In this document: positions 1 to 10,366 of the stretch, in pieces | Position numbering within the stretch: position 1 is the stretch's first letter | Layout: every line of letters begins with the position of its first letter | NCBI GenBank assembly: GCA_009760855.2 | Contig: WPIO01000053.1 | Coordinates: forward strand, 679,501-743,500 | Source of the DNA: Cristatella mucedo | Lineage: Eukaryota; Bryozoa; Phylactolaemata; Cristatellidae | DNA length: 64,000 nt | Reading direction: 5' to 3' | Notes under the pieces: model-generated | Told to the model about the DNA's origin: nothing | Databases searched by the model: none | Seen by the model: the letters and a program-made list of their open reading frames with translations, nothing else | Made by a program: the position numbers and the translations under genes

Positions 1-540
1 CCGGCCGTTCATGGACCACGGAGAACCACGGCTAAGACGAGCCTCACGGTTATTTCAAATATACTATTACTTTATTTTTGCGAATGTAATACTTATGCCA
101 ACTAACCAGCCAGTTGATCAGCAGCTGTATGGTTAAAGTCATAACTGTCTAATCGAGCTTGGTCCTGCCGCCGATTAATGCTCGTATTTTCAAACGGTAT
201 TAAGCTGTGGTTTTTGTCCTGCTTGGTAACTGAACTATTTCATCCAAATTTCTATGCTTCTCTCACTTCTATTCTTCTATAGTAATTTGAATGTAAATCT
301 ATCGGCTTGTTTATGTAAAGCCAAAGCAGCCTAAGGGTACAGATTCTGCTTTAAGGCACGCTTGATTTTGGGTCTTTCCAGAGTTTCAGATCAGAGCATC
401 CGTGAGGACATGTATGCCTACGGATAGCCGATGAAAGCCGTGACCGCTTACTTCTGGCGGACAAATCTGCTCGTCCAATGTGTTCTTAGCAATGAACGCG
501 TAAGGGATTAAGGAGGTAAAAATTGGTGGTTATCGGCAGG
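1..540. other. No recognisable gene
   Basis: I see no convincing coding frame, RNA gene or repeat in this stretch. It is moderately AT-rich and probably old intergenic or decayed repeat sequence. Confidence 0.4.
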
Positions 541-542
541 CT

Positions 543-725
543 TTCTGCTGTGCGAGCCAAACGACAGTTCCAGCATCTTTCACAAAGGCTGTAGTCAGGT
601 CACTACTCAAAAAAGTAACACTAGACCCACTGAACTTGAGCAACTTCTGCCCAGTCTCACCTACTTTTTCTATCAAAGACACGAAAATGTGTGATGGACT
701 TGCTGAACACATATATTTAAACGTC
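543..725 (+). pseudogene. LINE fragment, region just upstream of reverse transcriptase
   Basis: The plus frame reads PASFTKAVVRSLLKK followed by LDPLNLSNFCPVS. This resembles the pre-RT segment of L2/CR1-type LINEs (P-A-S-F-K-x-A-x-V-x-P-L-L-K-K ... LxNYRPVS). It is short and isolated. Its orientation is opposite to the LINE tail that follows. Confidence 0.5.
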
Positions 726-738
726 AAACCTTGCTAGT

Positions 739-1326
739 AATAATAATAATGCACTTGATGAAGCGCCCTCGAGAACTCAATCTCTTTCTAGGTGCTTCAC
801 ATTTGCTGAAACGGGAAGCGCGATTGAATGGTAAGTAATATCATGCTTGATAAACAACATGCATACCATGGTAAGGGGTGACATGCACAGGGTCAGCATG
901 CAAATGTGGTTAGTGCATGCACAGTGTCAGCACGCATAAGCGCATAAAGGAAGAATCACAGGGACCCACTAAATGCTGCCCTAAATAGGTGTGTTTTAAG
1001 TTTATTTTTAAATGCGGTCAAGTCAGAGAATGTTCTGACGCAAGTCGGAAGTGAGTTCCAGGCTTTGGGAATATACGAGCTAAATGCACGGTCTCCAAAG
1101 GCTTTGAGGTTGGCACGAGGTATTGGTAAACTGTTGGATTCCGAAAAGCAGGTGGTACGATGCTTGGTCTGGTGGGGGAGTAGATCTGAGAGATAGGCTG
1201 GAGCCAAGGAATGAAGTAACCTAAAAGTGAGCGACAAAACCTTGAAGTCGATCCGTTGCTTGACTGGTAGCTAGTGCAGGTCGGCGAGAAGTGGTGTGTT
1301 GTTTCGACTGCGATGCTCACGACAGA
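739..1326 (-). mobile_element. LINE-A 3' part, first half of an interrupted copy
   Basis: Read on the minus strand this gives the conserved LINE-A C-terminus (LHSLAPAYLSDLLPHQ ... KAWNSLPTCVRTFSDL), then a UTR with CTGTGCATGTCACCCCT-type sequence, then an AAAGCGCC...GGGCGCTT hairpin and an (ATT)n end near 750. It stops abruptly at CGACAGACAA, where a LINE-B copy begins. The same LINE-A resumes at about 3550, so the two pieces are one interrupted copy. Confidence 0.85.
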
Positions 1327-3549
1327 CAATGTAATGTAATGTATCTCCGTCAGTAACTCCACAAAGTCATAAAGACCATGTGGTTGTTACACAGGAGAGT
1401 TTTGTATAGCGCACTCACAGCCTAAGCGGCTTTCGGTACGCATTCGGAAGCAAACAGACTTCGTCTCACGCAACAAAGAGAAAGTGGGAAGCATAGCAGA
1501 GTTAGGAGAGCAGTTAAGGTAGTGAGTAGCATAGAAGTAGCAGTTCAGGACCGCTGAAAAAGATGTGCCATAGTCGGCAGTTGGAGAGTAGTTGTCGTTG
1601 CGTAAGAATTGTGGAAGCGAGTTCCACAGTCTAGGACCTGCAGAGCTAAAGCTTCTGTCGCCAACTGTCTTTAAGCGGAGGAATGGGACAGCTAATTTAT
1701 TGTCCACACAGGACCTGAGGGCGCGAACAGGCTGAAACTGCTGCAGCAGCTCAGCTATGGAGGAGCCAAGCCGTGGTGGGCCTTGTATGTCAGCCTAAGA
1801 ACTTTTCTCTGTATCCTTTGCTCAACCGGCAACCATCCTAGCTTTTTCAGCAAAGGTGACACGTGCTCAAACCGCTGGGACTTGAAGACCAGCCTTGCAG
1901 CCATATTCATAGTCCGCTGTAGTGGCATAATAGCTTTCTCTGGCAGCCCAGACAAAAGGGAATTACAATAATCAAGCCGAGACAGAACTAAAGAGCTAGT
2001 TATTTTTTTTAAAGCCACTGTGGGAGACAGCTTCTAATCTTGGACAGGGATAGGATGTGATGGCCAGCTGTAGAGGCAGTCTTCTGAATGAAGCTTTTGA
2101 AATTGAGGCAGCCGTCGAACACGACACCTAGATTACGAGCACGTAGTGAAGGTCGCACAATGGCATCACCTATTAGAAGAGCAAAGCCTTTTAATCTAGC
2201 CACACGCTTATGGTGTTCTATGAGCAGCAGTTCGTTTTTATCGTCATTTAATTTCAGGAAGTTTTCCGACATCCAGGATTGAATATCGGCAAGGCAAGCA
2301 TTCAGTTTCTCAGTTGCTGCAGCAGATTCCGACGGTTTAAATGACAAATACAACTGAGTATCGTCAGCATAGAAGTGATATCCTATTCCATGGGCCTCAA
2401 TCACTTTTCCCAGAGGTTGTGTATAAATGGAGAACAGCAAGGGACCGAGTACAGACCCTTCAGGGACTCCACAGGTGACCCTTCTCGTGTCTAAGACCTG
2501 ACCCACACACGACACGGATTGAACAGGATCACACAAGTATGATTTAAACCACGCCAGTGCTTCGTCTGCCAGACCGATCGTGGTTCTCAATCGTTCAAGC
2601 AGAACTTCGTGATCAATGGTGTCGAAGGCAGCAGACAGATCTAGAAGAGCTAGGGCAGTGACATTCCCGTCGTCGTTGCCACGTAGAATATCATTGTTAA
2701 CACGGAGGAGAGCAGTTTCAGTAGAGTGCTGCCTCTTGAGCCCTGATTGAAATGTTTCTGACATTCCATTATTTTCAATATGTTCAACTAGCTGCTTAGC
2801 AACAATTTTTCAAGAATCTTTGATAAGAATGGAAGAAGGGAAACTGGACGATAGTTTGCTAGGACCTCTGTGTCTAATCCAGGCTTTTTAAGAATAGGTC
2901 TAACGATTGCCGATTTGAAGGACTTGGGGACGACCCCTTTTCCCAAAGAAGCATTAAAAATCTTGGTTATGGCAGGGCTAAGTTGGTCTGCCAGTGAAGA
3001 CCACAGAGATGAAGGTATAGGGTCTTCAGGAGACTAGCTCTTTTTGCTAGACCTTATGAAGGCAGCCACATCACAGGCAGAAACATCGGAGAACCTTTTA
3101 AGAAAGGTCACAGGTTGAGGAACGGCGATTGCTTTGGTCGGAGGGGGCTTAATGGAGGCACGAATGTGCACAATTTTTTCAGTAAAGAAGGCTGAAAACT
3201 TTTCAGCTGAGCCCTTAATATCTGGGGAGTCAGACCTCACAGCATTGGCCAGTAAATGGTTTACTGTCTTATAAATCTATTTAGTGTCCGACTGGCAGGA
3301 ATTCAGCTTTCCAATAAAAAAAGAAGCCCTAGCTTTTTTAAGCTTTCGGGTGTAAACTTGAAGGAAGTCTTTAAAATTGACTAGGTCTGCCTCAGACCCC
3401 GACTTTTTGAAACGACGTTCCAGCCTGCGCTTAACATGGCGCATCTTAAGGAGTTTTTTTGTAAATTGAAAGGAATCTCGACGACTTTGAACACGGATAG
3501 AGCGAACGGGAGCATGCTTGTCAAGAGCACTCCTGAGTGTCAAGACAGA
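1327..3549 (-). mobile_element. LINE-B copy, 5'-truncated, inserted into LINE-A
   Basis: This is the longest LINE-B copy in the window. In minus-strand order it has a linker domain (about 3520-2800), a reverse transcriptase (2764-2009), a C-terminal domain ending LNCSPNSAMLPTFSLLRETK, and a 3' UTR that ends in CATTACATTACA-type repeats at 1327-1345. ACAGACAA-like sequence at both borders (1318-1326 and about 3541-3552) looks like a target-site duplication. The endonuclease is absent, and frameshifts between the open segments show it is dead. It belongs to the L2/CR1-like non-LTR group. Confidence 0.85.
2009..2764 (-). pseudogene. LINE-B reverse transcriptase domain (251 codons open)
   Basis: An open minus-strand frame covers most of a non-LTR reverse transcriptase. 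Visible landmarks are LLDLSAAFDTIDHEVLLERL (RT block A, with catalytic Asp in AAFDTIDH), CGVPEGSVLGPLLFSIYTQP (palm), and YHFYADDTQLYLSF with the catalytic YADD box, then LKLNDDKNELL. All core catalytic residues are present. The typical Q of PQGS is E here. RT copies LINE RNA at the nicked target. The frame breaks at both ends (towards 2790 and 2005), so the domain is a fossil within the 1327-3549 element. The L2/CR1 affiliation rests on motif style only. Confidence 0.88.
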
Positions 3550-3815
3550 CAAGACAGACAAGCCTAGCTGCGGAGTTTTGCACCGTCTGTAATCGCCTGA
3601 TTGCACATGCCGGTAGGCCAGCAAGCAGTGAGTTACAGAAGTCAAGACGGGAGTTCACAAATGCCTGGACCAACTTAAAGGTGGTTACCTTATCTAAACA
3701 AGCCCGAATTTAAGCAATTTTATGTACCTGAAAGTAGTCAGACTTGACTGTGGAGCTGATGTGGTCGTCTAACGAGAGGTCACTTTGGAACATGACACCT
3801 AGTAAGTTCCGGTCT
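3550..3815 (-). mobile_element. LINE-A, second half of interrupted copy
   Basis: This continues the LINE-A copy broken at 1326: GACAGACAAGCCTAGCTGC follows directly as in uninterrupted copies (for example near 20610 and 37130). It encodes the stretch just after RT (TSRLDFCNSLL-like, LDDHISS-like), in damaged frames. It ends where a plus-strand LINE-A begins. Confidence 0.75.
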
Positions 3816-3837
3816 GGTTATAGAGCTTATAACTATG

Positions 3838-5130
3838 TAGATTCAGCATTACTTAGGGTGGAATAAGACCGCCTTAGGAACGCAGACATGGATAAAGTTT
3901 CGCTGCTTGTTTTGCTCGATCGTTCGGAAGCTTTTGATGTTATAGATCAGCAAGTCCTTTTTGAACGCCTCTCATCTCACCGGGGAATCACTGCCACTGC
4001 TCTGCAATGGTTCAGGTCCAATCTCAGTGGGCGACTCCAGAGCATTGATGTAGATGGACGAAGATTATCCGATCAACAACTGAAATATGAGTTACCTCAA
4101 GGCTCCGTTCTAGATCCAGTTCTTTCCACATTTTATACTCTTCTCTTGCCCATGTGATTGCCTAGCACAGTCTAGGCTTTTACGTCTGTGCAGATGACAC
4201 TCAAATGTACCTTTACTTTTCTCTATTCCATCCCTCGACCACGTCGAATACTCACAACTCCCTTAGTGCATGCATCGATGACATCTGCACACGGATGGCA
4301 GCAGATTTTTTAAGCTGAAGACTGATAAGACCAACTTACTAGCTAGAGGCAAACCAATGTTTATTCAGAAATTGAAAATGACAACGCTCAAAATTGGCTT
4401 TCTTAGGTAATATCCTGGGGAATCTGCTTGAAATCAAGGTGTCCTGTTCCAAAGTTATCTTTCATTAGACGACCACATTAGATCCAGAGTTCAGAGGGCC
4501 TACTTCTCAATTACATAACATTGCTAAAAGGCGGGATTCTTTAAACAGGAATACCACATATAAATTTGTCCATTCATTTGTGACTTACCGTCTGGACTTC
4601 TGTAACTCATTGCTTGTAGGTCTACTGGTCTGTGTGCTAGCTACGCTTGTGTGTTGTGAGCGTACCAGTTGCTGCGTCGCACCTCTTCCCGCCGAATTGC
4701 ACTGGTTACCAGTCAAGAAACGCATCGACTTTAAGGCTTGTCACTCACTTTCAGGTCTCTTCATGGATTTGCTCCAGCCTACCTAGCACATCTACTGCCT
4801 CGCCAGGCTGTGCACCGTACCACCTGCTTTTCCGAATCTGAATGTTTCCGATACCTTGTAAAAACCTGAAATCCTTTGGAGACCGTACCTTCAGTTTGTA
4901 TGCTCACGAAGCCTGAAAATCACTCTCGCCTTGCGCCACATCTCGACGTGACCACACTTAAAAATAATCTAAAATTATGTCTTTATATGACATTATGTAG
5001 CGGTTCCATATGATTCGTCCTTTATGTGTTTATGCGTGCCGATACTATGCATGCTGCCACTAACCAAACATGATTTTTTGACTGGATGCTCGCTATCTAG
5101 TGTTTAGAGACATTAGTTAATAATAATGAT
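3838..5130 (+). mobile_element. LINE-A copy with RT remnant, plus strand
   Basis: Begins within the RT 5' region (a decayed ESALLRV segment near 3846), runs through the palm, the C-terminal domain (YRLDFCNSLL, ELHWLPVKKRIDFK) and a degraded 3' UTR, and ends around an AATAATAATGATT tail. Several frameshifts and stops make it non-functional. Confidence 0.8.
3888..4157 (+). pseudogene. LINE-A reverse transcriptase fragment
   Basis: Ninety codons contain RT block A (VLLDRSEAFDVIDQQVLFER; usual form LLDLSAAFDTIDHxVLLxRL), the ITATALQWFRSNLSGRLQSI stretch, and LPQGSVLDPVLSTFY. The YADD region follows out of frame near 4190 as a decayed VCADDTQMYLY. The ancestral L-S-A of block A has become R-S-E. 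This is a molecular fossil of the enclosing LINE. Confidence 0.8.
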
Positions 5131-5725
5131 TAAAATAATAATACATTGACATAGTGACCTTAGAGAATTTAATCTCTTTCTACGAGCTTTACAATTGCTG
5201 CAAAGGAATCACGATCGAATGGTTTATGGAAGCATAATAAGCAACAAAATAACATGGTTAGAAGTGTCATGCATAGGGTCAGCATGCAAATATGGCTAGT
5301 GGCAGCATGCACGGTGTCAGCACGAATAGGCACACAAAGAGCGAAACACATGGACCCACTGAATGCTGTTATAAATAGATGCGTTTTCGCTTCTTTTTAA
5401 ATGTGGTCAAGGTCACGCAATATCTTAATGCTCTTCGGAAGTGAGGTCCATGTTTTGGGAGCATACAAATAAAGACGCGGTCTCCAAAGAATTTGAGGTT
5501 CGTGTGATGTATAGGTATACATGTAGATTCTGAAAAGCAGGCCGCACGATGCTTAGCCTGGTGGGGAAGTAGATCTGATAAAAAGGCTGGAGTCATGGAA
5601 TACTAGAAGCGAGTGACAAAAACCTTGACGTCGATGCGTTACTGGACTGAGAGCCAATGCAGGTCGGTGAGAAGTGGTGTGACGTGGCAACTGTCACACT
5701 CACGACAGACGAGCCTAACTGCAGT
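5131..5725 (-). mobile_element. LINE-A 3' tail
   Basis: Minus-strand LINE-A C-terminus and UTR: PAFLSDLLPHQAKHRAACF..., the CATGCTGACCCTRTGCATG block and the 3' hairpin, starting at the AATAATA tail near 5135. It is 5'-truncated and stop-ridden. Placed tail-to-tail with the preceding plus-strand copy. Confidence 0.8.
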
Positions 5726-5754
5726 TTTATAAAATGAAATTACAGGCTTAGCAG

Positions 5755-6284
5755 ATTCTTGGTAATTATTTAGATGTTGTAACACAGGAATATATGTAGA
5801 CGCAAATTTTACGACACTTGGGTCTGGAACAATTTATTACAAAGGACTTATTATAATACGTTTTGGAATTAGTTTTAACCCAGGGGATGCAGTAAATGCA
5901 AGTGAATTAAACTCATATGTAATTAAATCAGGAGATACAACGACTGGAGACTTCAACATAAAGAGGGTTGCACAATTTCATCCGGCTGGCTTGCTAGTTA
6001 AACTACTGCAACTGTATTACCATATGTCTTTTGTACCACGCATGGTGGGGTAAAAAGAGACGTAGTGCTAAGCGAAGCTCCGGTTAATTGAGATCTTTAT
6101 ATGAATGGAGATTCAGTAGTAAATGCAGCAGATCCAGCAAATTTTTCAGATGTCGCTATAAAAGCTTACCTAGATAAAACGTTAAAAAACCAACAGATGT
6201 ACCATTATTATCTATTAATCATAAATAACTTAACTCAGTGTTACTTTTCTACTCCATACACATGGAATGACAAGAACTCTCTTG
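5755..6284 (+). pseudogene. Decayed tail-fibre-like gene fragment in an AT-rich island
   Basis: Two plus frames look protein-coding. Segment 1 (5799-6050) includes YYKGLIII, then NASELNSYVIKSGDTTTG. Segment 2 (about 6007-6292, one internal TGA) includes MNGDSVVNAADPANFSDVAI followed by KAYLDKTL. The patterns YVxxSGDTMTG and ADPxNxxDxATKAYVD are characteristic of phage and phage-like virus tail-fibre/collar repeats, and a KGLIIIxFG-like box recalls tail-fibre C-termini. The block is markedly richer in A+T than its flanks and is cut on the right by a LINE-B insertion. At least one frameshift and one stop break it. The source could be an integrated virus or phage-like element, a bacterial transfer, or a virus-derived transposon. 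The family call is an inference from short motifs. Confidence 0.5.
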
Positions 6285-7310
6285 TAATGTAATGTATCTC
6301 CGTCTGTAACTCCACAATGTCATAAAGATTACGTGGGTGTTACACAGGTATATTATTGTATAGCGTACTCACAGCCTAAGCGGCTTTCGGTACACATTCC
6401 TTGGCCAACAGACTTCGTCTCTCGCAACAAAGAGAAAGTGGGAAGCATAGCAGAGTCAGGAGAGCAGTTGAGGTGGTAAGTAGCATGGAATTTGCAGCTC
6501 AGGACCGCTGAAAAGGATGTGCCATAGTCGGCAGCAGGAGAGTAGTTATCGTTGCCTAAGAATTTTGGAAGCGAGTTCCACAGTCTAGGACCTACAGAGC
6601 TAAAACTTCTGTTGCCGACGGTCTTTAACCGGAAGAATGGAGCAGCTAATTTATTTTCCATAGAGGACCCGAGGGCACGAGAAGACTGAAACTGGTCCAG
6701 CAGTTCCTCCAGGTACGAAGGAGCAGAGCCGTGGCGGGCCTTGTGTGTCAGGGTGAGAACTTAGCCCTGTATCCGCTGATCAACCGGCAGCCGTGATAGC
6801 ACACTAGGTAAGGTGGTTGCTTTCATGACCTTGCTCTCGAGGTCATGGGTTCGATTCCTGCGGTGGGTGATCTTTTATCGCCACTGCAAGCAAGCGGTGG
6901 TGATAGCCCTTGGGTTCTTCTGTCGCTATACAAAAAGAGGCTGTTTAAACAGCTAGGATTTTCTTTTCATTCATCCTAGCTTTTTTTAGCAAAGGAGACG
7001 CGTGCTCAAACCTCTGGGACTTAAAAACAAGCCTTGCAGCTATATTCATAGCCAGCTGCAGTGGCCTAGTTGCTTTTGTTGGTAGCCCAGCCAAAAGGGA
7101 ATTACAATAATCAAGCCGAGACAGAATTAAGCAGCTAGTTAAATATTTTGCAAGCCACTGTAGAAGACAGCTCCTAATTTCAGATAGGGATCAAACTTTA
7201 TGGCTATCTGTAGAAGCCATCTTCTGAATGAAGCTTTTAAAATTTAGGCAGCTGTCTACATCGACACCTAAATTTCGAGCACGTGGTGATGGTCGCACAA
7301 TCTTCCAATA
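6285..7310 (-). mobile_element. LINE-B copy, split by a SINE
   Basis: Starts at a TGTAATGTAATG end (6285) and reads on the minus strand through the LINE-B 3' UTR and C-terminus (RSFSSVGPRLWNSLPKFLGN, LNCSPDSAMLPTFSLLRETK). Homology pauses at 6791-6966 for a SINE and continues to about 7310. It is 5'-truncated and lies inside the AT-rich island. Confidence 0.82.
6791..6966 (+). mobile_element. SINE-1 copy (tRNA-derived)
   Basis: Pol III promoter-like boxes are visible: box A-like ATAGCACACTAGG at the 5' end and box B GGTTCGATTCC about 50 bp downstream. A shared body follows (GATCTTTTATCGCC...GTGATAGCC...AAAAAGAGGCTGTTTAAACAG) and a T-rich end. It interrupts LINE-B exactly between CAACCGGCAGCC and ATCCTAGCTTTTTT, contiguous at 1830-1850. 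Other copies lie at 28218, 28392, 42617 and 62838. Confidence 0.8.
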
Positions 7311-8059
7311 ATATTATCAGTAACGACGGTGATAGGTGTATCCCATTGTGCTCTGCTAAGACAAACCGTGATACTTCTGTCCGACATCTGGAGATATTCG
7401 AGCTATAAGTAACATTACTACTGGAACAGCCTTTAAGACCTGTGCATTCTTTGCAGGCCTACCAACTGATTATTATTTCATGGATAATCTTGTAAATTAC
7501 AAAGTAAACTTGCTTATTATAACTTGTGCAATGACTTGAATAATATAAATGAAATAAAATCGTTTTATGTTCTTTTTATCTTAATAGCTGATTTTCTACC
7601 CTTAATATACAGAAAATGTTTCACTTTAATGAGAATTGCTTTACGTTCTAAGCAAATGCGGTAGTCAAAGGTTTCTAAATACCTCTTCTTAAAATGTCTC
7701 TTTGCTGAAGAGTACTGTTTACTGGGTTTAGATCTACAAAATTGTATGCAAAAATAATGACATTCAAAACAAATTAGTGCTGAATTATACAGAGTGCACA
7801 GCTATCAAACTCAGTTTCTTTATTGTCAAGATCGTAATAAGCCTAGGTAGCATCCACCTACTTTCTATATTACTTTTCTCGTGTACAGCCGAATGCTTGC
7901 ATTCGATCCACCGAGAGGCAGTGTTCAGGTGGGCTCCATGCCGCTGGGTGCTGCTGCTGCTTCCAATTCGTCAGGTCGCAGTTTACCCGGGTCTATGTTG
8001 GCTCAGTGTGGCACCGAACATCCGGCAGCTGGATGCCGAGCGACCTTGGCAATCCTAGA
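7311..8059. other. AT-rich flank, no certain gene
   Basis: The first 450 bp are AT-rich like the 5.8-6.3 kb island and may be its other side after the LINE-B insertion. A short plus frame near 7425-7535 (TAFKTCAFFAGLPTDYYFMD) is suggestive but too short to assign. 7777-8059 holds only short overlapping frames. Confidence 0.35.
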
Positions 8060-8766
8060 AGAGAGGGCCGGAAATAGATACATGGCACAGGATGATCATG
8101 CGGACTGCATTTATATACCGCTGCTGGATTATTCAGATGCGAGCACTTGTATGGTTGGAGCCCGAAAAAATTCGTGCGTCTTTCTAAACATTATATAGCC
8201 TGTAATTACTACTTTTTTAAAGGCGCACAGAGTTGCAGCAACTTTTTGCCGTTACGGGCCCGTTCCTCACTCACCATTGATATTATATCTTACCGGCGCC
8301 CAGTGTATTCCGCAAGGTTTGTTAAAACATGCTATGGTCCAGTGTGTGCTAATTAAATTTTAGTTAATCAATTAGTGCTAGATAGCGTAATTGCATGTCC
8401 AATCTGCCTGTTCGTTCCGTACGGAAGCCCGGCAGCCTTGTTTCCGTCAACGGTCGGCCTTTCCGGTCAGTTTCGCTTAAGATTTGGAAGTGCTAGCTAC
8501 GTCTGGTCAAGGCTATTTTGGTCACCTCGGCAGAACTTGCGTCACATGGTAATTCGTTTTTCTTAAGAGTTTCAAGTGCGGCTTCGCATAGATTTGACCG
8601 TGTATGTCTGGGTCTGGTAACCGGTAATGCGCGACGCCGCGCCTCGGTGCTACTGTCTTATTTGGATGTGGTCGCCTTTATCCGCTAAATCACGACCTAG
8701 TGCCTCGAGCTATGCCTTAGAGAGCAGCATAACGTTGTTTTGATTATGAATACATTTTTATAATAG
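8060..8766 (+). pseudogene. Duplicate of RPS20 5' flank, exon 1 and intron 1
   Basis: Resembles 17450-18106 of the RPS20 locus along its length: shared GGAAATAGATA, TACGGAAGCCCRGCAGCC, TTAGAGAGCAG and ATGGTAATT motifs. It keeps an exon-1-like ATG at 8546-8548 followed at once by a GTAATT donor, and a candidate acceptor ending AG at 8766. The exon 2 equivalent is missing: sequence after 8766 jumps to the intron 2/exon 3 type of the array. Confidence 0.7.
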
Positions 8767-9228
8767 ATGCCTTCAACATATGCCCCTGCTTCGTGTCTCA
8801 ACCTCCTTCTGCTGATAACTCCCAGGCGGACCAAGTGTCGTAATGGCGTGCTCGCTGTTGCTGTAGTTTACGCTGACATAACCAATCGCTTAAAAGAAAA
8901 AAAGCTGGACGTAATTGCGCCAGTTTTTATGCCCACCAGAATCGTGTGCATCAACGCAAAAAGAACGCCTTGCAGTTACGCTTCGGAGACCTACGACCGG
9001 TTCCGGATGAGCATCCATGAACGATTGCTTTATCAAGTTGTTCTCTCCGAGGTTGTAGTTTGTTCGCACAGCAGAGAGACAGCCGATGCCCAACACCGAC
9101 AGTTTATTACTAACGCACGGAGCCGAAGAGCGCACAGCTCCCCTCGGCCCCTGCTCTCACACGACTCCCCTCTCCCCCGGTCGACTCCGATGATTCATCG
9201 ACCACAACTGTGCACCGGCCGACCCTGA
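8767..9228 (+). pseudogene. RPS20-like pseudo-exon copy 1 (type D) within a long open frame
   Basis: RPS20 exon-3 homology starts at 8867 after CTGTAG (VYADITNRLKEKKLDV, then MPTRI...TPC...DRFRMSIHERL) and fades near 9062. The frame is open from an ATG at 8767 to 9228 (154 codons), because former intron sequence in front and unrelated sequence behind happen to be open. Core residues of the conserved [15 protein letters not shown] loop are changed. If the upstream ATG/donor (8546) were spliced to 8767, the frame would be continuous. Most likely a pseudogene; a chimeric transcript is possible. Confidence 0.6.
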
Positions 9229-10366
9229 TGGTGAATCCAACATCTGGCCACCAGCTGGTCCATGCTACATCAAAGGCGGTCCACAGCAGTGCACTGGCTG
9301 ACCCTGATGGTGAGTCCACCATCTGGCCACCAGCTGGTTACCAGCCTGTGTCCATACCACATCACAGGCGGACCAGAGTTGTATACAATACATACACACG
9401 AACAACACGCTCCCTTGACCTTAAGGTCACACGTTTGCAGCACCAACGCATGTAGCTGCAAGGTACGAAGCAGTAATTAGCAAGCCTATCCGCCTCTGCA
9501 GATTCTGCCATCGCGTCTCCGACATGTGCAGCTGCTTCTCCAGCCTGCACAGCCTCTCAAGCCTTCCCAGTCTCTCCGTCCTGTGCAGACTATTCGATCT
9601 GCACCCACTCCGGCCTGGACCACGTCACAGCCCACCGGCTGGTCGCAGGCCAACGTCGCCGTCATGGCTTGCTCTGCCTCGCAGGCCACTGACTCCGTCG
9701 CGGACGCCACCGATTCTGTCGCATACGCCGCCGATTCTGTCGCAGAAGCCGCCGACTCTGTCGCAGGCCATTACCGACTCTGCAGCAGGCCACTGCCGAC
9801 TCTGCAGCAGGCCACTGCCGACTCTGTCGCAGGCCATTGCCGACTCTGTCGCAGGCCACTGCCGACTGTCGCAGGCCACCGCCGACTCTGTCGCAGGCCA
9901 CCGCCGACTCTGTCGCAGGCCACCGCTGACTCTGTCGCAGGCCACCGCCGACTCTGTCAAAGGCCACAGCCGACTAGGTCGCAGGCCACCGTCGACTCTG
10001 TCGCGCACGCCGCCGACTCTGTCGCGGACTCCGCCGCCTTCCTCTCGGATGCCGCCGCCGCCATCCTCTCGGACGCCGCCGCCGCCTTCCTCTCGGACGC
10101 CGCCGCCGCCATTTCTCGCGGACGCCGCCGCCGCCTTCCTCGTCGACGCCGCCGCCGCCTTCCTCGCGAACGCCGCCGCCGCCTTCCACGCGGACGCCGC
10201 CGCCCTCCTCGCTGACGCCGCCGCCTTCCTCGCGGACGCCGCCGCTCTCCACGCGGACGCCGCCACCCTCCTCGAGGACGCCGTCGCCCTCCTCCGTGCG
10301 CAGTCTCACTCTCTGTCGCCTCGAACAACGCCGCTGCTTCGCAAGGAGCAAAAACAAGTGCCACTC
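9063..10366. other. Non-RPS20 GC-rich block interrupting the array
   Basis: RPS20 homology is lost here and resumes at 10367. The block contains an approximately 81-bp imperfect tandem duplication (about 9211-9380, shared core CATCTGGCCACCAGCTGG) and then the minisatellite at 9680-10300. No gene is assigned. All three plus frames are open for long distances only because the repeat lacks stops. Confidence 0.6.
9680..10300. repeat. GC-rich minisatellite, about 24-bp units, two sub-arrays
   Basis: Sub-array 1 (about 9680-10030) repeats CGACTCTGTCGCAGGCCAC-type units. Sub-array 2 (about 10030-10300) repeats GCCGCCGCCTTCCTCTCGGA-type units. Unit length is a multiple of three, so long simple open frames exist on both strands (DSVAGHCR-like and DAAAAFL-like). 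These are low-complexity by-products. Confidence 0.85.

Noticed and set aside
1018-1362. Second frames over LINE-A C-termini with PAF-RNPTVYQYL-type peptides (also at 20370, 26808 and 36938)
   Set aside because: They are the +1 frame of the LINE-A C-terminal domain, repeated wherever LINE-A is.
5755-6284. Bacterial contamination or assembly join
   Set aside because: The island is interrupted by the same LINE-B and SINE families found throughout the window, so it is integrated chromosomal DNA.
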